Shown one piece after another: positions 15,577 through 25,905 of a DNA stretch of 63,187 bases; within the stretch, counting starts at the first letter, position 1, and each line of letters starts with the position of its first letter. The stretch is taken from positions 1 through 63,187 of the forward strand of contig CALVYG010000006.1 in the NCBI GenBank assembly GCA_944372095.1, given 5' to 3'. Position numbers and translations under genes: made by a program. The notes beneath the pieces were generated by a model. The model searched no databases. It was not told the origin of the DNA and worked only from the letters and a program-made list of their open reading frames with translations. The DNA is from an uncultured Clostridia bacterium (GTDB lineage Bacteria; Bacillota; Clostridia; Christensenellales; DTU072).

Positions 15577-18066
15577 TTACAGATTTCCGCAATGCTTTAA
15601 TGCATATACCCCGTCTTCCGCGGCAGGACAAGGCTTACCCTTACTCCTCGCTACGCGCGATATCTGTACGTCCTCCGTATTTACAATATCTACTTTTCCG
15701 TCACGGTGGATTATTGCAATGTCATAAGCGTTCGTAACAACTCCCGCATACAGAATATCTCCGCGTTTTACGTCAATCTGATTATCTCCCTTTCTTGCGC
15801 GCTTCATGCTTTCTATATTCATTGCATAGACTCTTTTTGCATATCCGGTCTTTGTTATAAACAGTATTTCCCCTGCCGCAACTTTATCTATCGGGTCTTG
15901 TTCCAACTGTCCGGCAAATATTACGGTTGCCTTATCGTTGAGGTTCATTCCTATTACTCCTCCCGATTTTCTTCCCGTTACGTTAAATTCTTCGTGCGGT
16001 ATATTTACGCAGAATCCGTCGTCGCTTATCATAAATATGCTCGTATCTTCCTGTCTGATTTCGACATTTATTACTTCGTCGTCATCTTTGATTATCATTC
16101 CCTGGTAAAAGTTCTTATTTACCACATATTCTCTTACGTAACTCTTTTTCACCATTCCGTTACGCGTAAAGAAGTATAGCTCCTTATCCATATCGTTTTC
16201 TGAAAATGTCATAAGCCTTATACATCTTTCGCCCATTGCCGCTTCTTTGGCAATTTCAAAAACTTCCGTTCCTTTTCCGCTTCTTCCGTCCGCTATATCG
16301 TCAGGATTTACTCTTACGCAATTCCCTTTATCGGTAAACGCGTAAATTACGCTTGTTCCGTCTGCGTATACCTGGTCTTTCACCACGTCGTTTTTGTCCG
16401 CAGGTTTTGTCCTGCTTCCGGAATTAAGATATTCCACCTTCCCGGCAAATCTAATCGTTCCGTCCGCTCCGCACAGCACAAATCCGCGTTTCGTCGCCGT
16501 CTTACCCGCTTCATAAGGTTTATGTTCTATTTCATCGAGCGATTTAACTATCGTTGTAAGCCTTTTGGTGCGATATTTATTCCTTATTTCCAGTAATTCC
16601 TCTCTGACTACCGCTAATTGTTCCGCTTTTGAATTTACTATCTTTGTCAGCTTTGCTATCAGTTTCTTTATGTCCGCAAGCTCTTTTTCTATCTTGCCTA
16701 CTTCGAGTTTTGTCAAGTTAACCAATCTTAAATCCAATATCGCGTCTGCCTGTTTTTCGCTTAAATCGTAAGTCTGTCTTAATCTGTCCCTTGCTTCCGA
16801 ACGTGAATTACTTGTTTTTATTATTGCCACTACGTTATCTATATCAGGCAATATTTTTGCAAATCCGTCCAATATATGTTCTCTTTTCTTTGCGTTGTTC
16901 AAATCGAACTGACTTCTTCTTAATATTACTTCTCTTTGATGCGCTATATAATATTTCAGTATTTGTATCAGTCCGAGCTGTTGCGGTCTTCCGTCGGCTA
17001 TCGCAATCATATTTACGTTAAAATTGCATTGCAAATCGGTCTTTTGGTATAAATAGTCCAAAACTTTCGTTGCATCGTCGCCTTTTTTCAGCTTTATAGC
17101 CACTCTTATTCCGTTTCTGTCCGATTCGTCTACTATTTCCTGTATTCCACCGAGTATGTTGTTTTTTCCGTTCTTTTCCGCCAGTTCGTCTCGTAATTCC
17201 TTTATCCTTATCTGTAAAGTACTTTTATTCACATTGTACGGAATTTCGTGTATCACTATGTTTTGTCTGCCGCTTGCTTCGTTTTCTATATCCACCTTTG
17301 CGCGCATTACGATTTTACCTTTTCCCGTTGAATATATTTCGGCAAAACTGTCTCCCTCCGTAATGAATCCCCCCGTCGGAAAATCGGGACCCTTTATTAT
17401 TCCCAACAGCTCCTCTATCGTTATTTTGGGATTGTCTATTACCGCCACCGTTCCGTCAATCACTTCCGTAAGATTATGCGGCGGTATCTTGGTCGCAAGC
17501 CCTATTGCTATTCCCGCACTTCCGTTTACTAGTAAGTTCGGAAATCTTCCGGGTAATACGTCCGGTTCTTTCAGACTGTCGTCAAAGTTTTTATTCCATT
17601 TTACGGTATCTTTGTCCAAATCTCTCAATAATTCACACGCAAGCGGCGCAAGTTTTACTTCCGTATATCTCATTGCCGCAGCGCTGTCGCCGTCTATAGA
17701 ACCGAAATTTCCGTTCCCGTCCACAAGTATATTGCGCATATTGAAGTCCTGCGCCATTTTTACCATTGCGTCATACACCGAACTGTCACCGTGCGGATGA
17801 TATTTACCTAAACAATCACCGACTACACGCGCAGATTTTTTATACGGTCCGTCGGGTTTCATATTCAGTTCGTTCATTGTGTACAATATTCTTCTCTGAA
17901 CGGGTTTCAATCCGTCTTCCACTCGCGGTAACGCTCTGTCTAATATTACGCTTTCCGCATACGGCATCATGTAATCGTGTATCGCTTTTTCAAGCGGTTG
18001 TTCTATTATTTTCTCCTCGAAACTATTTTCCGCTGACAGTTCCTGACCTTTTTTTCTTGCTCCCAT
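15577..18066 (-). CDS. parC: Type IIA DNA topoisomerase subunit A (ParC/GyrA-like)
   Basis: 829 residues. The breakage-reunion domain has the quinolone region [21 protein letters not shown] with Ser and Asp at the usual positions, and the active tyrosine in [10 protein letters not shown] long coiled coil follows (about 400-470), then the C-terminal beta-propeller (about 490-829). I see no GyrA box (QRRGGKG), the element needed for wrapping and negative supercoiling, so a ParC-like decatenase is more likely than gyrase. The start overlaps the subunit B stop by one base (TGATG). With subunit B it passes DNA duplexes through a double-strand break using ATP. The symbol is a best judgement. Confidence 0.88.
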   Translation of the reverse strand: MGARKKGQELSAENSFEEKIIEQPLEKAIHDYMMPYAESVILDRALPRVEDGLKPVQRRILYTMNELNMKPDGPYKKSARVVGDCLGKYHPHGDSSVYDAMVKMAQDFNMRNILVDGNGNFGSIDGDSAAAMRYTEVKLAPLACELLRDLDKDTVKWNKNFDDSLKEPDVLPGRFPNLLVNGSAGIAIGLATKIPPHNLTEVIDGTVAVIDNPKITIEELLGIIKGPDFPTGGFITEGDSFAEIYSTGKGKIVMRAKVDIENEASGRQNIVIHEIPYNVNKSTLQIRIKELRDELAEKNGKNNILGGIQEIVDESDRNGIRVAIKLKKGDDATKVLDYLYQKTDLQCNFNVNMIAIADGRPQQLGLIQILKYYIAHQREVILRRSQFDLNNAKKREHILDGFAKILPDIDNVVAIIKTSNSRSEARDRLRQTYDLSEKQADAILDLRLVNLTKLEVGKIEKELADIKKLIAKLTKIVNSKAEQLAVVREELLEIRNKYRTKRLTTIVKSLDEIEHKPYEAGKTATKRGFVLCGADGTIRFAGKVEYLNSGSRTKPADKNDVVKDQVYADGTSVIYAFTDKGNCVRVNPDDIADGRSGKGTEVFEIAKEAAMGERCIRLMTFSENDMDKELYFFTRNGMVKKSYVREYVVNKNFYQGMIIKDDDEVINVEIRQEDTSIFMISDDGFCVNIPHEEFNVTGRKSGGVIGMNLNDKATVIFAGQLEQDPIDKVAAGEILFITKTGYAKRVYAMNIESMKRARKGDNQIDVKRGDILYAGVVTNAYDIAIIHRDGKVDIVNTEDVQISRVARSKGKPCPAAEDGVYALKHCGNL

Positions 18067-20039
18067 CAGTCTTTACCTCCGTATTTCATCGCGAAAGCGT
18101 CTACCCTGTTGAATTTTGCATATCGGAATATATATTCTTTTCTCTTTTCCGCTCCCTCCGTCATCAATGTATCTATTATTTCGTCCGCTTCCATTGCGTC
18201 TGCTATCGTTACTCTCGTAAGCACTCTTGTCCGCGGATTAAGCGTGGTTTCCCATAATTGGTCCTTATTCATTTCCCCGAGACCTTTATATCTCTGAATC
18301 CTCATTTCTCCCGATACGCCTTTCATTTCTTCGACTACTTTATCGAGTTCTTCATCGTCGTATGCGTATGCGATTTTACCTTTCTTTTCAACTTTATATA
18401 ACGGCGGCATTCCTACAAACACTTTACCTTCCCTTATCAGTTCAGGCATAAGTCTGTAAAAAAACGATAATAACAGCGTTCTTATGTGATATCCGTCATA
18501 GTCCGCGTCGGATAATATTATTATCTTATTGAATTTCAAATCCTCTATCTTGAAATTTGACCCTATTCCCGTTCCCAGCGCGGCTATTATTGTACGTATT
18601 TCTTCGTTTTGATATATTTTTTCTTTCTTTACTTTCAAAACGTTTAACGGCTTTCCTCTCAAAGGCAGTACCGCCTGCGTTTTTCTGTCGCGCCCCTGTT
18701 TTGCGCTTCCTCCTGCGCTGTCTCCTTCTACTATAAACAGTTCGTTTACCGTTACGTCTTTCCCCGTACACGATGCATATTTTCCTATCAATGCCGTTCC
18801 GCTTATTGTGTTCTTTTGTCTTTCTATCTGCGCTGCTTTCTTTGACGCTTCTCTTATTGACGCAACTTCTATCGCTTTTTTTATTATATAATCACCGGTC
18901 GATTTGTTTTTCGACAGTGAGAAAAATGCCGACAGCTTTTCGCTGACTATTCCGTCTACTATGCTCTTTATTTCCTGATTTCCGAGTTTTGCTTTGGTCT
19001 GCCCTTCAAATTGCGGTTCGTTCATCTGTACGAGCAATACTGCCGTCAATCCTTCTTTGAAATCGTCTCCTTCAAGCTTACAATCCTTGTTTTTCAGAAG
19101 ATTATTGCTTTTGGCATAGTCGTTCATACAACGCGTAAACGCTGTCCTGAATCCCGTTACATGCGTTCCCCCTTCCGTAGTCCTCACTCCGTTTACATAA
19201 CTGTATAACTTTTCGTAAATTCCCGAATTGTGCTGTATGGCAAGTTTTACTCTTACTCCGCTGCCTTCGCCTTCGAAATATATCATTTTGTTAACGCCTT
19301 CCGCTCCGTCGTTCAGGTACGTCACAAAATCTATCAAACCGTTTTCATATCTGAACTCCGTTCTTATTCCTTCGCTTTCTTCGGTTCTGTTTCTGTTATC
19401 GGTAAAAGTGATTTTTACGCCTTTGTTCAAAAACGCGTATTCTCTCAATTTATTCGTGATGTCTTCCGCATCGAATTCTACCGAATCGAATACTTCCGCA
19501 TCCGGCTTAAACGTAACTTTCGTTCCGCGTTTATCTGTTTTTCCTACTACTCGCAAAGGATTTTTAACAAGTCCGCTTCTGAATTCTCCGCCGTCTTTCG
19601 GAGAATAAAAATCAATCTGATATATTTTCTTATCGCGGTATATCTCAACCGTTAACCATTCGCTCAATGCGTTAGTAACGCTTGCTCCCACTCCGTGTAA
19701 TCCCGCGCTGAATTTATAATTGTCCGTATTGAATTTTCCGCCTGCATTCAGCGTGGTAAATATCAGCTGTACCGCAGGAACTCCCTCTTTATGCATATCC
19801 ACGGGTATGCCTCTGCCGTTGTCTTCTACCGTCGCCGACCCGTCTTCGTTAAGCGTCACGTCTATCTGATTCGCATATCCGTTCGCCGCTTCGTCTATTC
19901 CGTTGTCTATTATCTCCCACAGTATATGATGCAATCCCTTTATATCGGTTGTTCCGATATACATTCCGGGTCTTTTTCTGACATGTTCAAGTCCTTTAAG
20001 GACTGTTATGTCACTGGCCGTGTATTTGCCTGCTGACAT
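18066..20039 (-). CDS. parE: Type IIA DNA topoisomerase subunit B (ParE/GyrB-like)
   Basis: 657 residues with the full plan: GHKL ATPase ([41 protein letters not shown]), transducer domain, TOPRIM ([19 protein letters not shown] and [14 protein letters not shown]) and the C-terminal [18 protein letters not shown] block. ATP binding closes the N-gate during strand passage. ATG with AGGAGG in front; promoter at 20124-20152. It is the first gene of a five-gene leftward operon with subunit A, a lipoprotein, an ATP-grasp ligase and a membrane protein. Gyrase versus topoisomerase IV is decided only by the missing GyrA box in subunit A. Confidence 0.88.
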   Translation of the reverse strand: MSAGKYTASDITVLKGLEHVRKRPGMYIGTTDIKGLHHILWEIIDNGIDEAANGYANQIDVTLNEDGSATVEDNGRGIPVDMHKEGVPAVQLIFTTLNAGGKFNTDNYKFSAGLHGVGASVTNALSEWLTVEIYRDKKIYQIDFYSPKDGGEFRSGLVKNPLRVVGKTDKRGTKVTFKPDAEVFDSVEFDAEDITNKLREYAFLNKGVKITFTDNRNRTEESEGIRTEFRYENGLIDFVTYLNDGAEGVNKMIYFEGEGSGVRVKLAIQHNSGIYEKLYSYVNGVRTTEGGTHVTGFRTAFTRCMNDYAKSNNLLKNKDCKLEGDDFKEGLTAVLLVQMNEPQFEGQTKAKLGNQEIKSIVDGIVSEKLSAFFSLSKNKSTGDYIIKKAIEVASIREASKKAAQIERQKNTISGTALIGKYASCTGKDVTVNELFIVEGDSAGGSAKQGRDRKTQAVLPLRGKPLNVLKVKKEKIYQNEEIRTIIAALGTGIGSNFKIEDLKFNKIIILSDADYDGYHIRTLLLSFFYRLMPELIREGKVFVGMPPLYKVEKKGKIAYAYDDEELDKVVEEMKGVSGEMRIQRYKGLGEMNKDQLWETTLNPRTRVLTRVTIADAMEADEIIDTLMTEGAEKRKEYIFRYAKFNRVDAFAMKYGGKD

Positions 20040-20123
20040 TGACTCCCTCCTTGGTTTTTCGGGTTTTTATTTTTTCGGAATTTCGGTTAAAACTTCTTTC
20101 CAATATAAATTTCTTTACAAGAT

Positions 20124-20152
20124 ATAGTAACAAATTAACCCTGCTTTGTCAA
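20124..20152 (-). promoter_or_regulatory. Promoter of the topoisomerase operon
   Basis: On the minus strand TTGACA (20147-20152), 17 bases, TACTAT (20124-20129). The expected start near 20117 gives a leader of about 77 bases before the ATG at 20039. Confidence 0.65.
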
Positions 20153-20280
20153 ACATATTGCGGAAAACACGTTTTGCGTCTTATTTTGTTTTTATGCGGT
20201 TGTTTTCTTTATTCCGTACCTTTTTTCCTTCCTCTTTTTATCAAACGCTTTTGTACATGTTCTTTAGGCTATACATACGT

Positions 20281-21006
20281 TCATTCCCCCAACCTTTTTA
20301 TAATCCCTATCAATTCATTAGAGTATTTTTTAGGCATCGGAACAATTATTTCGGTGGGTTTTCTCAGCAATAAATTCAGTGCGGTATCCGTTTCGTAGTC
20401 GCCGGTAACTCTTGCGCACGGCAAATCTTCGTTGTTATCGTCATAATAAATTCCGTCGTCCAGTACTAGAGTTCTGCCGGAAAGTATTTCTCCTCCCAGA
20501 AAATATTTTATTAACGCAAATATGTCTTCTTCGTCCCGGCATTGCGTAAACAACCTGTTTGCCAATACCCCGAGCGCACGCCACGAATAATCCAAATCGG
20601 CAAGCAAAAACGTAAATATTCCGTCTATATTGAAATCCTTACTTTCGGGCAATCTGAAACATACCGTTTCTTTTTCGTCTTCGAATTCCTGTCCGAGCAA
20701 CGCGCCCATAAACGCTCCGTATAATACGCCTTTCCTGTTTTCGGGGAAGGCTTTCGATAGTACTTTGTTTTTACAAAATATTACCACGGTTTCCGAAAGA
20801 ACCGTTCTCAATACGCCTGCGGTTGTTTCCACACTTACGACTGTTCCTCCGCCGGCATTTACAGTTTCCGTCGTTTCGCTCCCGTTTACAGAAAAAGCTT
20901 CGCGTAAAAATCTGCTTATCGCTTCGTCACGCCCAAATGTTATTGTGAATTTTTCCATACGTACATAGTATATGTTTTCATTCTCGAAAAATCTGATTTT
21001 TTTCAT
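20281..21006 (-). CDS. YtxC-like protein (putative sporulation-associated)
   Basis: 241 residues, no signal peptide or membrane helix. The C-terminal half resembles the YtxC family (PF08812): FLLADLDYSWRALGVLANRLF, then EEDIFALIKYFLGG, a VLDDGIYYDDN segment, and the closing DTALNLLLRKPTEIIVPMPKKY helix-strand pattern. The match is by pattern recall, not search. YtxC proteins occur in endospore formers and have no known biochemical role. ATG at 21006 with a purine-rich GGAAAAG upstream; a Met 16 codons in lacks such a site. It lies between the alpha-galactosidase terminator and the topoisomerase promoter, probably a single-gene unit. Confidence 0.6.
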   Translation of the reverse strand: MKKIRFFENENIYYVRMEKFTITFGRDEAISRFLREAFSVNGSETTETVNAGGGTVVSVETTAGVLRTVLSETVVIFCKNKVLSKAFPENRKGVLYGAFMGALLGQEFEDEKETVCFRLPESKDFNIDGIFTFLLADLDYSWRALGVLANRLFTQCRDEEDIFALIKYFLGGEILSGRTLVLDDGIYYDDNNEDLPCARVTGDYETDTALNLLLRKPTEIIVPMPKKYSNELIGIIKRLGE

Positions 21007-21080
21007 TTGTTATTCTTTTCCTTTTTTTCTTCGGAAAATTTCTTCACTAGGCTTTTTTACTTTTTCTCTCTTTCGTTATG

Positions 21081-21103
21081 AAAAGACCGCCTCTTCGGCG
21101 GTC
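21081..21103 (-). terminator. Terminator of the alpha-galactosidase gene
   Basis: On the minus strand GACCGCC (21097-21103) pairs with GGCGGTC (21085-21091) around a 5-base loop, followed by TTTT. It sits 8 bases beyond the gene's stop. Confidence 0.75.
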
Positions 21104-21110
21104 CGGCTTT

Positions 21111-22820
21111 CTAATAACATTCGCGTTGCGTATCGCCTGTTTTGGTATTATACGTCAATCGGTACTTCTTATCGTTTTCTTCATACTCTATACTTATTGT
21201 TTTTTCATCGATATATTTTGCGTCCGTGACTTTTCTTTCACTCTGTTTGAAAAACTTTTTGACATAGCTCAGTTGTTTTTCATCGTATCCGCCTACGTTA
21301 TCCGATACAAACAGTACGTCCCCGCACATATTGTTTATTTCGGCAAGAAGCATCTTCTGTGCATCCGTGAATTTCAGTTTACCGCTTTTCCTGACAAACA
21401 ACGGGTCTTTTCCGCTTAAATCGTTTTCCCTCAGATAAAACACGTCAGGGTCGTTTACGAATATTCTCCCGTTCAGATGTCTTCTGAATATTGTGTTATT
21501 CATCGCATTTTTTGCGCTCGGAATCTCGAGATTCAGATTGTTTTCGAGAAACTCCACGTCGAAATTCTTTGCCACGTCGCAGCTTATTCTGCAAGCGTCC
21601 ACCTTCCCGAATGCCGGAAACAGCGGAACTCCGCAACCTAATATCAACGTCTTTTCTCCTACGCACTCACGTAAAAAATCCATTGCTTCGCACATTATCT
21701 GCCCTCTGCTTTTTCCGTATCTCGGTGTTCTGCATATACTGTAAAGAAAATCCAGTTTTACCATATCAAATCCCCATTCGCTTATCACTCGGTTAAAACA
21801 TTTTTTTATGTGTTCCGCTGCTTCGGGAATATAAAAATCAAGCGTTCCGCCACCGCCCCAACCTAATACTCCTAATTGTGTTTTATCCTTTTCGGGTACT
21901 TTTACAAGCCATTCCGGATGTCTCTTCGCCACTTTTGAGCTGAATGCCGCGCTGAAAGGCGCCATCCATAATCCCGCCAGATATCCCTTCGAGTGTATTT
22001 TCTCAACTATGTTTCTCATCCCGCCGGGGAATGCCTTTTCATTACATTCCCAATCTCCGACTTTACTTTGATATCCGTCGTCTATCTGGAATATATCCGC
22101 GCTTTTCCCGACTTTCGACAGCCCCTCCAGGTCCCTAAGTATTATCTTTTCGTTTATATTTCCATAGTAGTTATACCAACTGGTATACCCTGCAAGATGA
22201 TTAATTTTCGGTTTCGGAAATCCCAGTTCTTCAAAATATTTATCGAACGCTTCCTCGTATGTTCCTTCACAGGTATACAGTTCGAACAACGCATATTCGT
22301 TTCTTACCGTAACCCCTTCAACGTCTTTTTGCACGACCATTTTACCTTCTTTCATATCGTGATGAAATACGGTATATCCCGTTCTTTCGTTTAACGTGCC
22401 GAAGAGTTTTACTTTCCCCTCCGAATTTATATACGTGTATGAGTAACTGTGAAATTTCCCCTTTTTCCCTGTATATTTTTGGAAATCGTAATCCCCGAAC
22501 ACTCTTACAAACGGAAGTACCGGAAAAAATCTTCCCATCCCGGAAAGCCCTTTCTGAATATCGTTGATTCCGAATTCTCTTGTCGTTGTCCATGACTGAT
22601 ATCCGTTTACAAATACCCTGTCGCTTTCTTTATAATCGTAATCTCCGCATATATATGCGTTGATAAGCTCTATTTCCTTTTTCGGTCTGAGTATGTATTT
22701 CAGTCCGTTCTCATTTTTCTCTTTTATAATCGAATAATCGGCATTTTCCTCCGTATTGGCCGTTACAATCTCCATATTTTCGTTCTTGTATTCCAATATA
22801 AACTTGTAATTTTCCGACAT
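21111..22820 (-). CDS. Alpha-galactosidase, glycoside hydrolase family 36
   Basis: 569 residues from the ATG at 22820, which has AGAGGG eight bases upstream; a GTG at 22829 is too close to that site. The TIM barrel (about 210-500) includes AGYTSWYNYYGNI, ADIFQIDDGYQ, GYLAGLWMAPF, the nucleophile Asp in DMVKLDFLY and the likely acid/base Asp in CRISCDV. Residues 1-200 form the N-terminal beta-sandwich (VNGYQSWTT). It removes terminal alpha-galactose from oligosaccharides such as raffinose or melibiose. There is no signal peptide, so it acts in the cytoplasm on imported sugars. No transporter is adjacent. Shorter than the ~730-residue GH36 enzymes, lacking most of the usual C-terminal extension. 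Confidence 0.88.
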   Translation of the reverse strand: MSENYKFILEYKNENMEIVTANTEENADYSIIKEKNENGLKYILRPKKEIELINAYICGDYDYKESDRVFVNGYQSWTTTREFGINDIQKGLSGMGRFFPVLPFVRVFGDYDFQKYTGKKGKFHSYSYTYINSEGKVKLFGTLNERTGYTVFHHDMKEGKMVVQKDVEGVTVRNEYALFELYTCEGTYEEAFDKYFEELGFPKPKINHLAGYTSWYNYYGNINEKIILRDLEGLSKVGKSADIFQIDDGYQSKVGDWECNEKAFPGGMRNIVEKIHSKGYLAGLWMAPFSAAFSSKVAKRHPEWLVKVPEKDKTQLGVLGWGGGGTLDFYIPEAAEHIKKCFNRVISEWGFDMVKLDFLYSICRTPRYGKSRGQIMCEAMDFLRECVGEKTLILGCGVPLFPAFGKVDACRISCDVAKNFDVEFLENNLNLEIPSAKNAMNNTIFRRHLNGRIFVNDPDVFYLRENDLSGKDPLFVRKSGKLKFTDAQKMLLAEINNMCGDVLFVSDNVGGYDEKQLSYVKKFFKQSERKVTDAKYIDEKTISIEYEENDKKYRLTYNTKTGDTQRECY

Positions 22821-22848
22821 TAGCCACACCCTCTCTTCTTTTTTTATA

Positions 22849-22877
22849 ATTATAACACATTTACTTTATATTTACAA
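22849..22877 (-). promoter_or_regulatory. Promoter of the alpha-galactosidase gene
   Basis: On the minus strand TTGTAA (22872-22877), 17 bases, TATAAT (22849-22854). The expected start near 22842 gives a ~22-base leader. It is divergent from the coaX promoter; the two share about 50 bases of spacer. Confidence 0.7.
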
Positions 22878-22928
22878 TACCCGTTTTCGCCGTTTTTCGC
22901 ATAACGCCTGCCCTTTGCGACAAAATAT

Positions 22929-22957
22929 TTGCAATTCCGCGCCCGATAGTATATAAT
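22929..22957 (+). promoter_or_regulatory. Promoter of coaX-hom
   Basis: TTGCAA (22929-22934), 17 bases, TATAAT (22952-22957). The start near 22964 gives a leader of about 32 bases before the coaX ATG. Confidence 0.75.
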
Positions 22958-22995
22958 ATATCCGTTATAATTTATATAAGGAACCGTACGGCAAT

Positions 22996-23778
22996 ATGAT
23001 ACTGTTAATGGATGTCGGCAATACCAATATAAAAATCGGTCTTTCAAACGAAAAAAAACACGTCTTCACCTGGCGTGTCGCTACCGATACTTCGCGTACC
23101 GCGGACGAATTCGGTATGGTTCTGTTTGACTTGCTCAGTCAAGCGGGATTTACTTTCAACGATATCGAAGGCATCATTCTTTCAAGCGTGGCTCCGAGCA
23201 TAAACTATACTCTCGAACATATGTGCACCTTTTATATGCACAAGAAACCTATTATGGTTTCGCCTAAACTTAACCTTGGAAAAATATCTCTCGATTATAC
23301 GGCGCACGAACTAGGAAGCGACAGAATTATAAATGCCGTAGCCGCATACGAGTTGTATTCCGGTCCCGTTATTATCGTCGATTTCGGCAGCTGCACCACT
23401 TTCGGCGTTGTGGACGAAAACGGCGTTTTCAGAGGCGGAATGATTGCTCCGGGAATAAAATCCAGCGCTGAAAGTCTTGTTAACACCGCCGCTAAACTTC
23501 CGCGTATCGAACTCGTCAAGCCTTCCGCGGTTATCGGTAAAAATACCGTGGAAAATATGCAGGCGGGCGTTATTTACGGCTTTACGGGGCTTGTGGAATA
23601 TATTGTTAACAAAATCAAAAGCGAATCGCCTTTCCGTAACGCGAAAGTCGTCGCTACCGGCGGTATGAGCCAACTCGTCACGCAAAACAGTAACGTTATC
23701 GATATCGTTGACAGAGCTTTAAGTTTGAAAGGCTTGAAAATTTTATACGACTATAACAAAAATATTCAATCTGTCTAA
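22996..23778 (+). CDS. coaX: Type III pantothenate kinase
   Basis: 260 residues, normal length. It starts MILLMDVGNTNIKIG, the phosphate-binding strand of the ASKHA-fold CoaX family, with GSDRIINAVAAYE (about 102-114), VIIVDFGSCTTFGVVDENGVFRGG (catalytic and metal Asp, ~122-145), PGIKSSAESL and VVATGGMSQ. It phosphorylates pantothenate, the first step of CoA synthesis; this type needs a monovalent cation and is not inhibited by CoA. AAGGA is 13 bases from the ATG, a long spacing. It shares a transcript with hom, 12 bases downstream. Confidence 0.95.
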   Translation: MILLMDVGNTNIKIGLSNEKKHVFTWRVATDTSRTADEFGMVLFDLLSQAGFTFNDIEGIILSSVAPSINYTLEHMCTFYMHKKPIMVSPKLNLGKISLDYTAHELGSDRIINAVAAYELYSGPVIIVDFGSCTTFGVVDENGVFRGGMIAPGIKSSAESLVNTAAKLPRIELVKPSAVIGKNTVENMQAGVIYGFTGLVEYIVNKIKSESPFRNAKVVATGGMSQLVTQNSNVIDIVDRALSLKGLKILYDYNKNIQSV

Positions 23779-23790
23779 GGAGAAAATTTT

Positions 23791-25065
23791 ATGAAAAAAA
23801 TAGGCGTCGCCCTGCTCGGGCTGGGCACGGTAGGCGGAGGTACCTACCGTATTCTTGTAAATAACGGAAAAAATATCGCTGAAAGAGACGGCGTGCAAAT
23901 CGATATCAGACATATTATCGAGTTGGATGTCAATAAAGCCGTTGCTCTCGGAGCTGACTTATCGGTTGTAAGTCAGAACATCAACGATGTCATTAACGAC
24001 CCCGATACTCAAATAGTTGCCGAGTTTTTCGGCGGTATTGAACCAGCGCGCACTTTTCTCATTAAATGCCTGCTCGCGGGAAAAAGTATCGTCACTGCCA
24101 ATAAAGAGCTTTTTTCCAAATACTGGCCCGAACTCGAAGCCGCGGCTAAAAAAGGTAAAGCGGGATTATACTTCGAAGCAAGCTGCGTAGGCGGCGTTCC
24201 TATTATAAGAACTCTTACCCAAAGCATGCAAGGCAACAATATCCTTTCGCTTAAAGGTATCGTAAACGGCACTACCAATTATATTCTTTCTGAAATGTCC
24301 GACGAGGGACTGGATTATTCCGACGTTCTAAAAGAAGCTCAGCGCCTCGGTTACGCCGAGGCAAACCCGACCGCTGACGTCGACGGATTCGACAGTATGT
24401 ACAAACTCAGCATACTTTCAAGTCTTGCTTTTCATAAAAAAGTACCGATTTCTCAGATTTACCGCGAAGGTATCTCAAATATAAATAAATTAGATATCGA
24501 ATTCGGTAAAAAATTCGGCTATACTCTTAAATTACTCGCTATCGCAAAACAGAATAACGGAAAAATCGAAGCCCGCGTTCATCCTGCGTTTATTCCTTCC
24601 GACCATCCTCTCGCCTCGGTAAAAGGCAGTTTTAACGCGGTATTTATTCAAGGCGACAACGTCGGAGATATTATGCTTTACGGCAGAGGTGCGGGCGCGT
24701 TGCCTACAGGAAGCGCTATCGTAAGCGATATCGTTTTCGCAGCTAAACAAACACGTCACCAATACACTTCTTTCCGTAACGTTGATTCCGTTAAATCTTC
24801 CGATTTCAACAAAAATTTCCTGTGCCATTATTACATCAGGATGAACGTTAAGGACGAAACGGGTGTTCTTGCTAAAATAGCCGCGGCTTTCGCTAAACAC
24901 AACGTCAGCATCGATATGATGCAGCAAATCGGCTGCGACGGAGGCGCAACCATTATTTTCCTTACGCACGAAACTCCGGAAAATAATCTTAATTCCGCTA
25001 TTTCCTCGATAAATAAATTGCCTTGCCTTAATAGCGTTGACGCTATTATAAGAGTAGAAAAATAA
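23791..25065 (+). CDS. hom: Homoserine dehydrogenase
   Basis: 424 residues. It begins with a Rossmann nucleotide loop (GVALLGLGTVGGGTYRIL), followed by IVTANKELFSKY, FEASCVGGVPIIRTL, the family signature GIVNGTTNYILSEM and EAQRLGYAEANPTADVDGFD. It reduces aspartate semialdehyde to homoserine for threonine and methionine. The last ~75 residues (MNVKDETGVLAKIAAAFAKHNVSIDMMQQ) are an ACT domain, so threonine feedback is likely. AAGGAG precedes the ATG. The transcript ends at the hairpin 25079-25113. No thrB or thrC is adjacent. Confidence 0.96.
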   Translation: MKKIGVALLGLGTVGGGTYRILVNNGKNIAERDGVQIDIRHIIELDVNKAVALGADLSVVSQNINDVINDPDTQIVAEFFGGIEPARTFLIKCLLAGKSIVTANKELFSKYWPELEAAAKKGKAGLYFEASCVGGVPIIRTLTQSMQGNNILSLKGIVNGTTNYILSEMSDEGLDYSDVLKEAQRLGYAEANPTADVDGFDSMYKLSILSSLAFHKKVPISQIYREGISNINKLDIEFGKKFGYTLKLLAIAKQNNGKIEARVHPAFIPSDHPLASVKGSFNAVFIQGDNVGDIMLYGRGAGALPTGSAIVSDIVFAAKQTRHQYTSFRNVDSVKSSDFNKNFLCHYYIRMNVKDETGVLAKIAAAFAKHNVSIDMMQQIGCDGGATIIFLTHETPENNLNSAISSINKLPCLNSVDAIIRVEK

Positions 25066-25078
25066 TATCTGATTTTAG

Positions 25079-25115
25079 AAAAAGCGCCTGTCAATAAAAG
25101 ACAGGCGCTTTTTAT
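25079..25115. terminator. Bidirectional terminator between hom and the lipoprotein pair
   Basis: Arms AAAAAGCGCCTGTC (25079-25092) and GACAGGCGCTTTTT (25100-25113) are perfectly complementary over 14 bases with a 7-base loop. It lies 13 bases after hom and 14 bases past the convergent lipoprotein gene, and serves both. Confidence 0.9.
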
Positions 25116-25128
25116 TAAACCTTTTATC

Positions 25129-25887
25129 TCATTTATTTTGTTCCGTCGTATTTTCCTGCTGTTTTTCTCTTGCCGTAATTGTTAAATTCAGTATTTCGTT
25201 CCTTATCTTTATTAACTCGTTACCTTCTTCGTCTGTATACTGCGTCAGAATTATGTAAGGGTCGCCTAATTCGTTATAATCTCCGAAATATACCGCCCTT
25301 AACGGTTCTTCCTGAGTTTTTGATTGTATCGTTTTTAATTCGTACTTTCCTTTTACCGAGAAGGCAATTTTTTCAGGCAAAATCGTTCCTTTCGGTATCT
25401 TTCCGCTTTCTTTCAGCGATTGGAAAAGATTTTTTACCATCGTGCTTTCATAATCCAATCCTTCCACATATATTCCCATATCTTTTTCCAATCTTTCAAC
25501 GGTTTTTTTCATATCCTCAAAACTTTCCGTCGGGAATAATCCTTTAAGATATATTTCGAAGCCGCTTACGTCTATTTCAGAGCTCATCCCTGCCAAAGCT
25601 ATATTCACCGTTGAGATTGCCACTGCGTTCGGCGTTAGTCTTACTTCCATTTCTCCTTGTTTTGTCAATTTTATATATGATTTTTCATCTTCCGCAAAAC
25701 CGGCGAAATCTTTTCCGAACAGATTTATTTCTTCTATAAGATAAATAGTATCTTTCTCCATATAGACTTTTCCGTCGTCCGTTTCCTCGTTGTCTTTACA
25801 TCCGGCAAATATACCAATCAATACAAAACAAAACGCGAATATCAGCATTATCGTTAAAATTTTCTTCGTTTTACCGCTATTTTTCAT
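25129..25887 (-). CDS. Lipoprotein of unknown function
   Basis: 252 residues with a basic N terminus, a hydrophobic run and lipobox GIFAGC (Cys30), so it should be exported and lipid-anchored. The mature part is mixed alpha/beta, with two acidic stretches and the phrase IAFSVKGKYELKTIQ; it ends in a Gln/Glu/Thr-rich tail. I do not recognise a domain. AGGAGG precedes the ATG. It starts 18 bases after the SGNH-hydrolase lipoprotein, almost certainly on one transcript with it, and could act with that enzyme at the cell surface. Confidence 0.8.
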   Translation of the reverse strand: MKNSGKTKKILTIMLIFAFCFVLIGIFAGCKDNEETDDGKVYMEKDTIYLIEEINLFGKDFAGFAEDEKSYIKLTKQGEMEVRLTPNAVAISTVNIALAGMSSEIDVSGFEIYLKGLFPTESFEDMKKTVERLEKDMGIYVEGLDYESTMVKNLFQSLKESGKIPKGTILPEKIAFSVKGKYELKTIQSKTQEEPLRAVYFGDYNELGDPYIILTQYTDEEGNELIKIRNEILNLTITAREKQQENTTEQNK

Positions 25888-25905
25888 AACCGCTTCCTCC
25901 TCTTA

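Noticed and set aside
15131..20036. Many open frames opposite the topoisomerase genes
   Set aside because: Both topoisomerase subunits have all expected motifs on the minus strand; the opposite frames have none.
22850..23047. 65-codon leftward frame over the coaX start
   Set aside because: It overlaps the divergent promoters and the conserved CoaX N terminus; Arg/Tyr-rich chance sequence.
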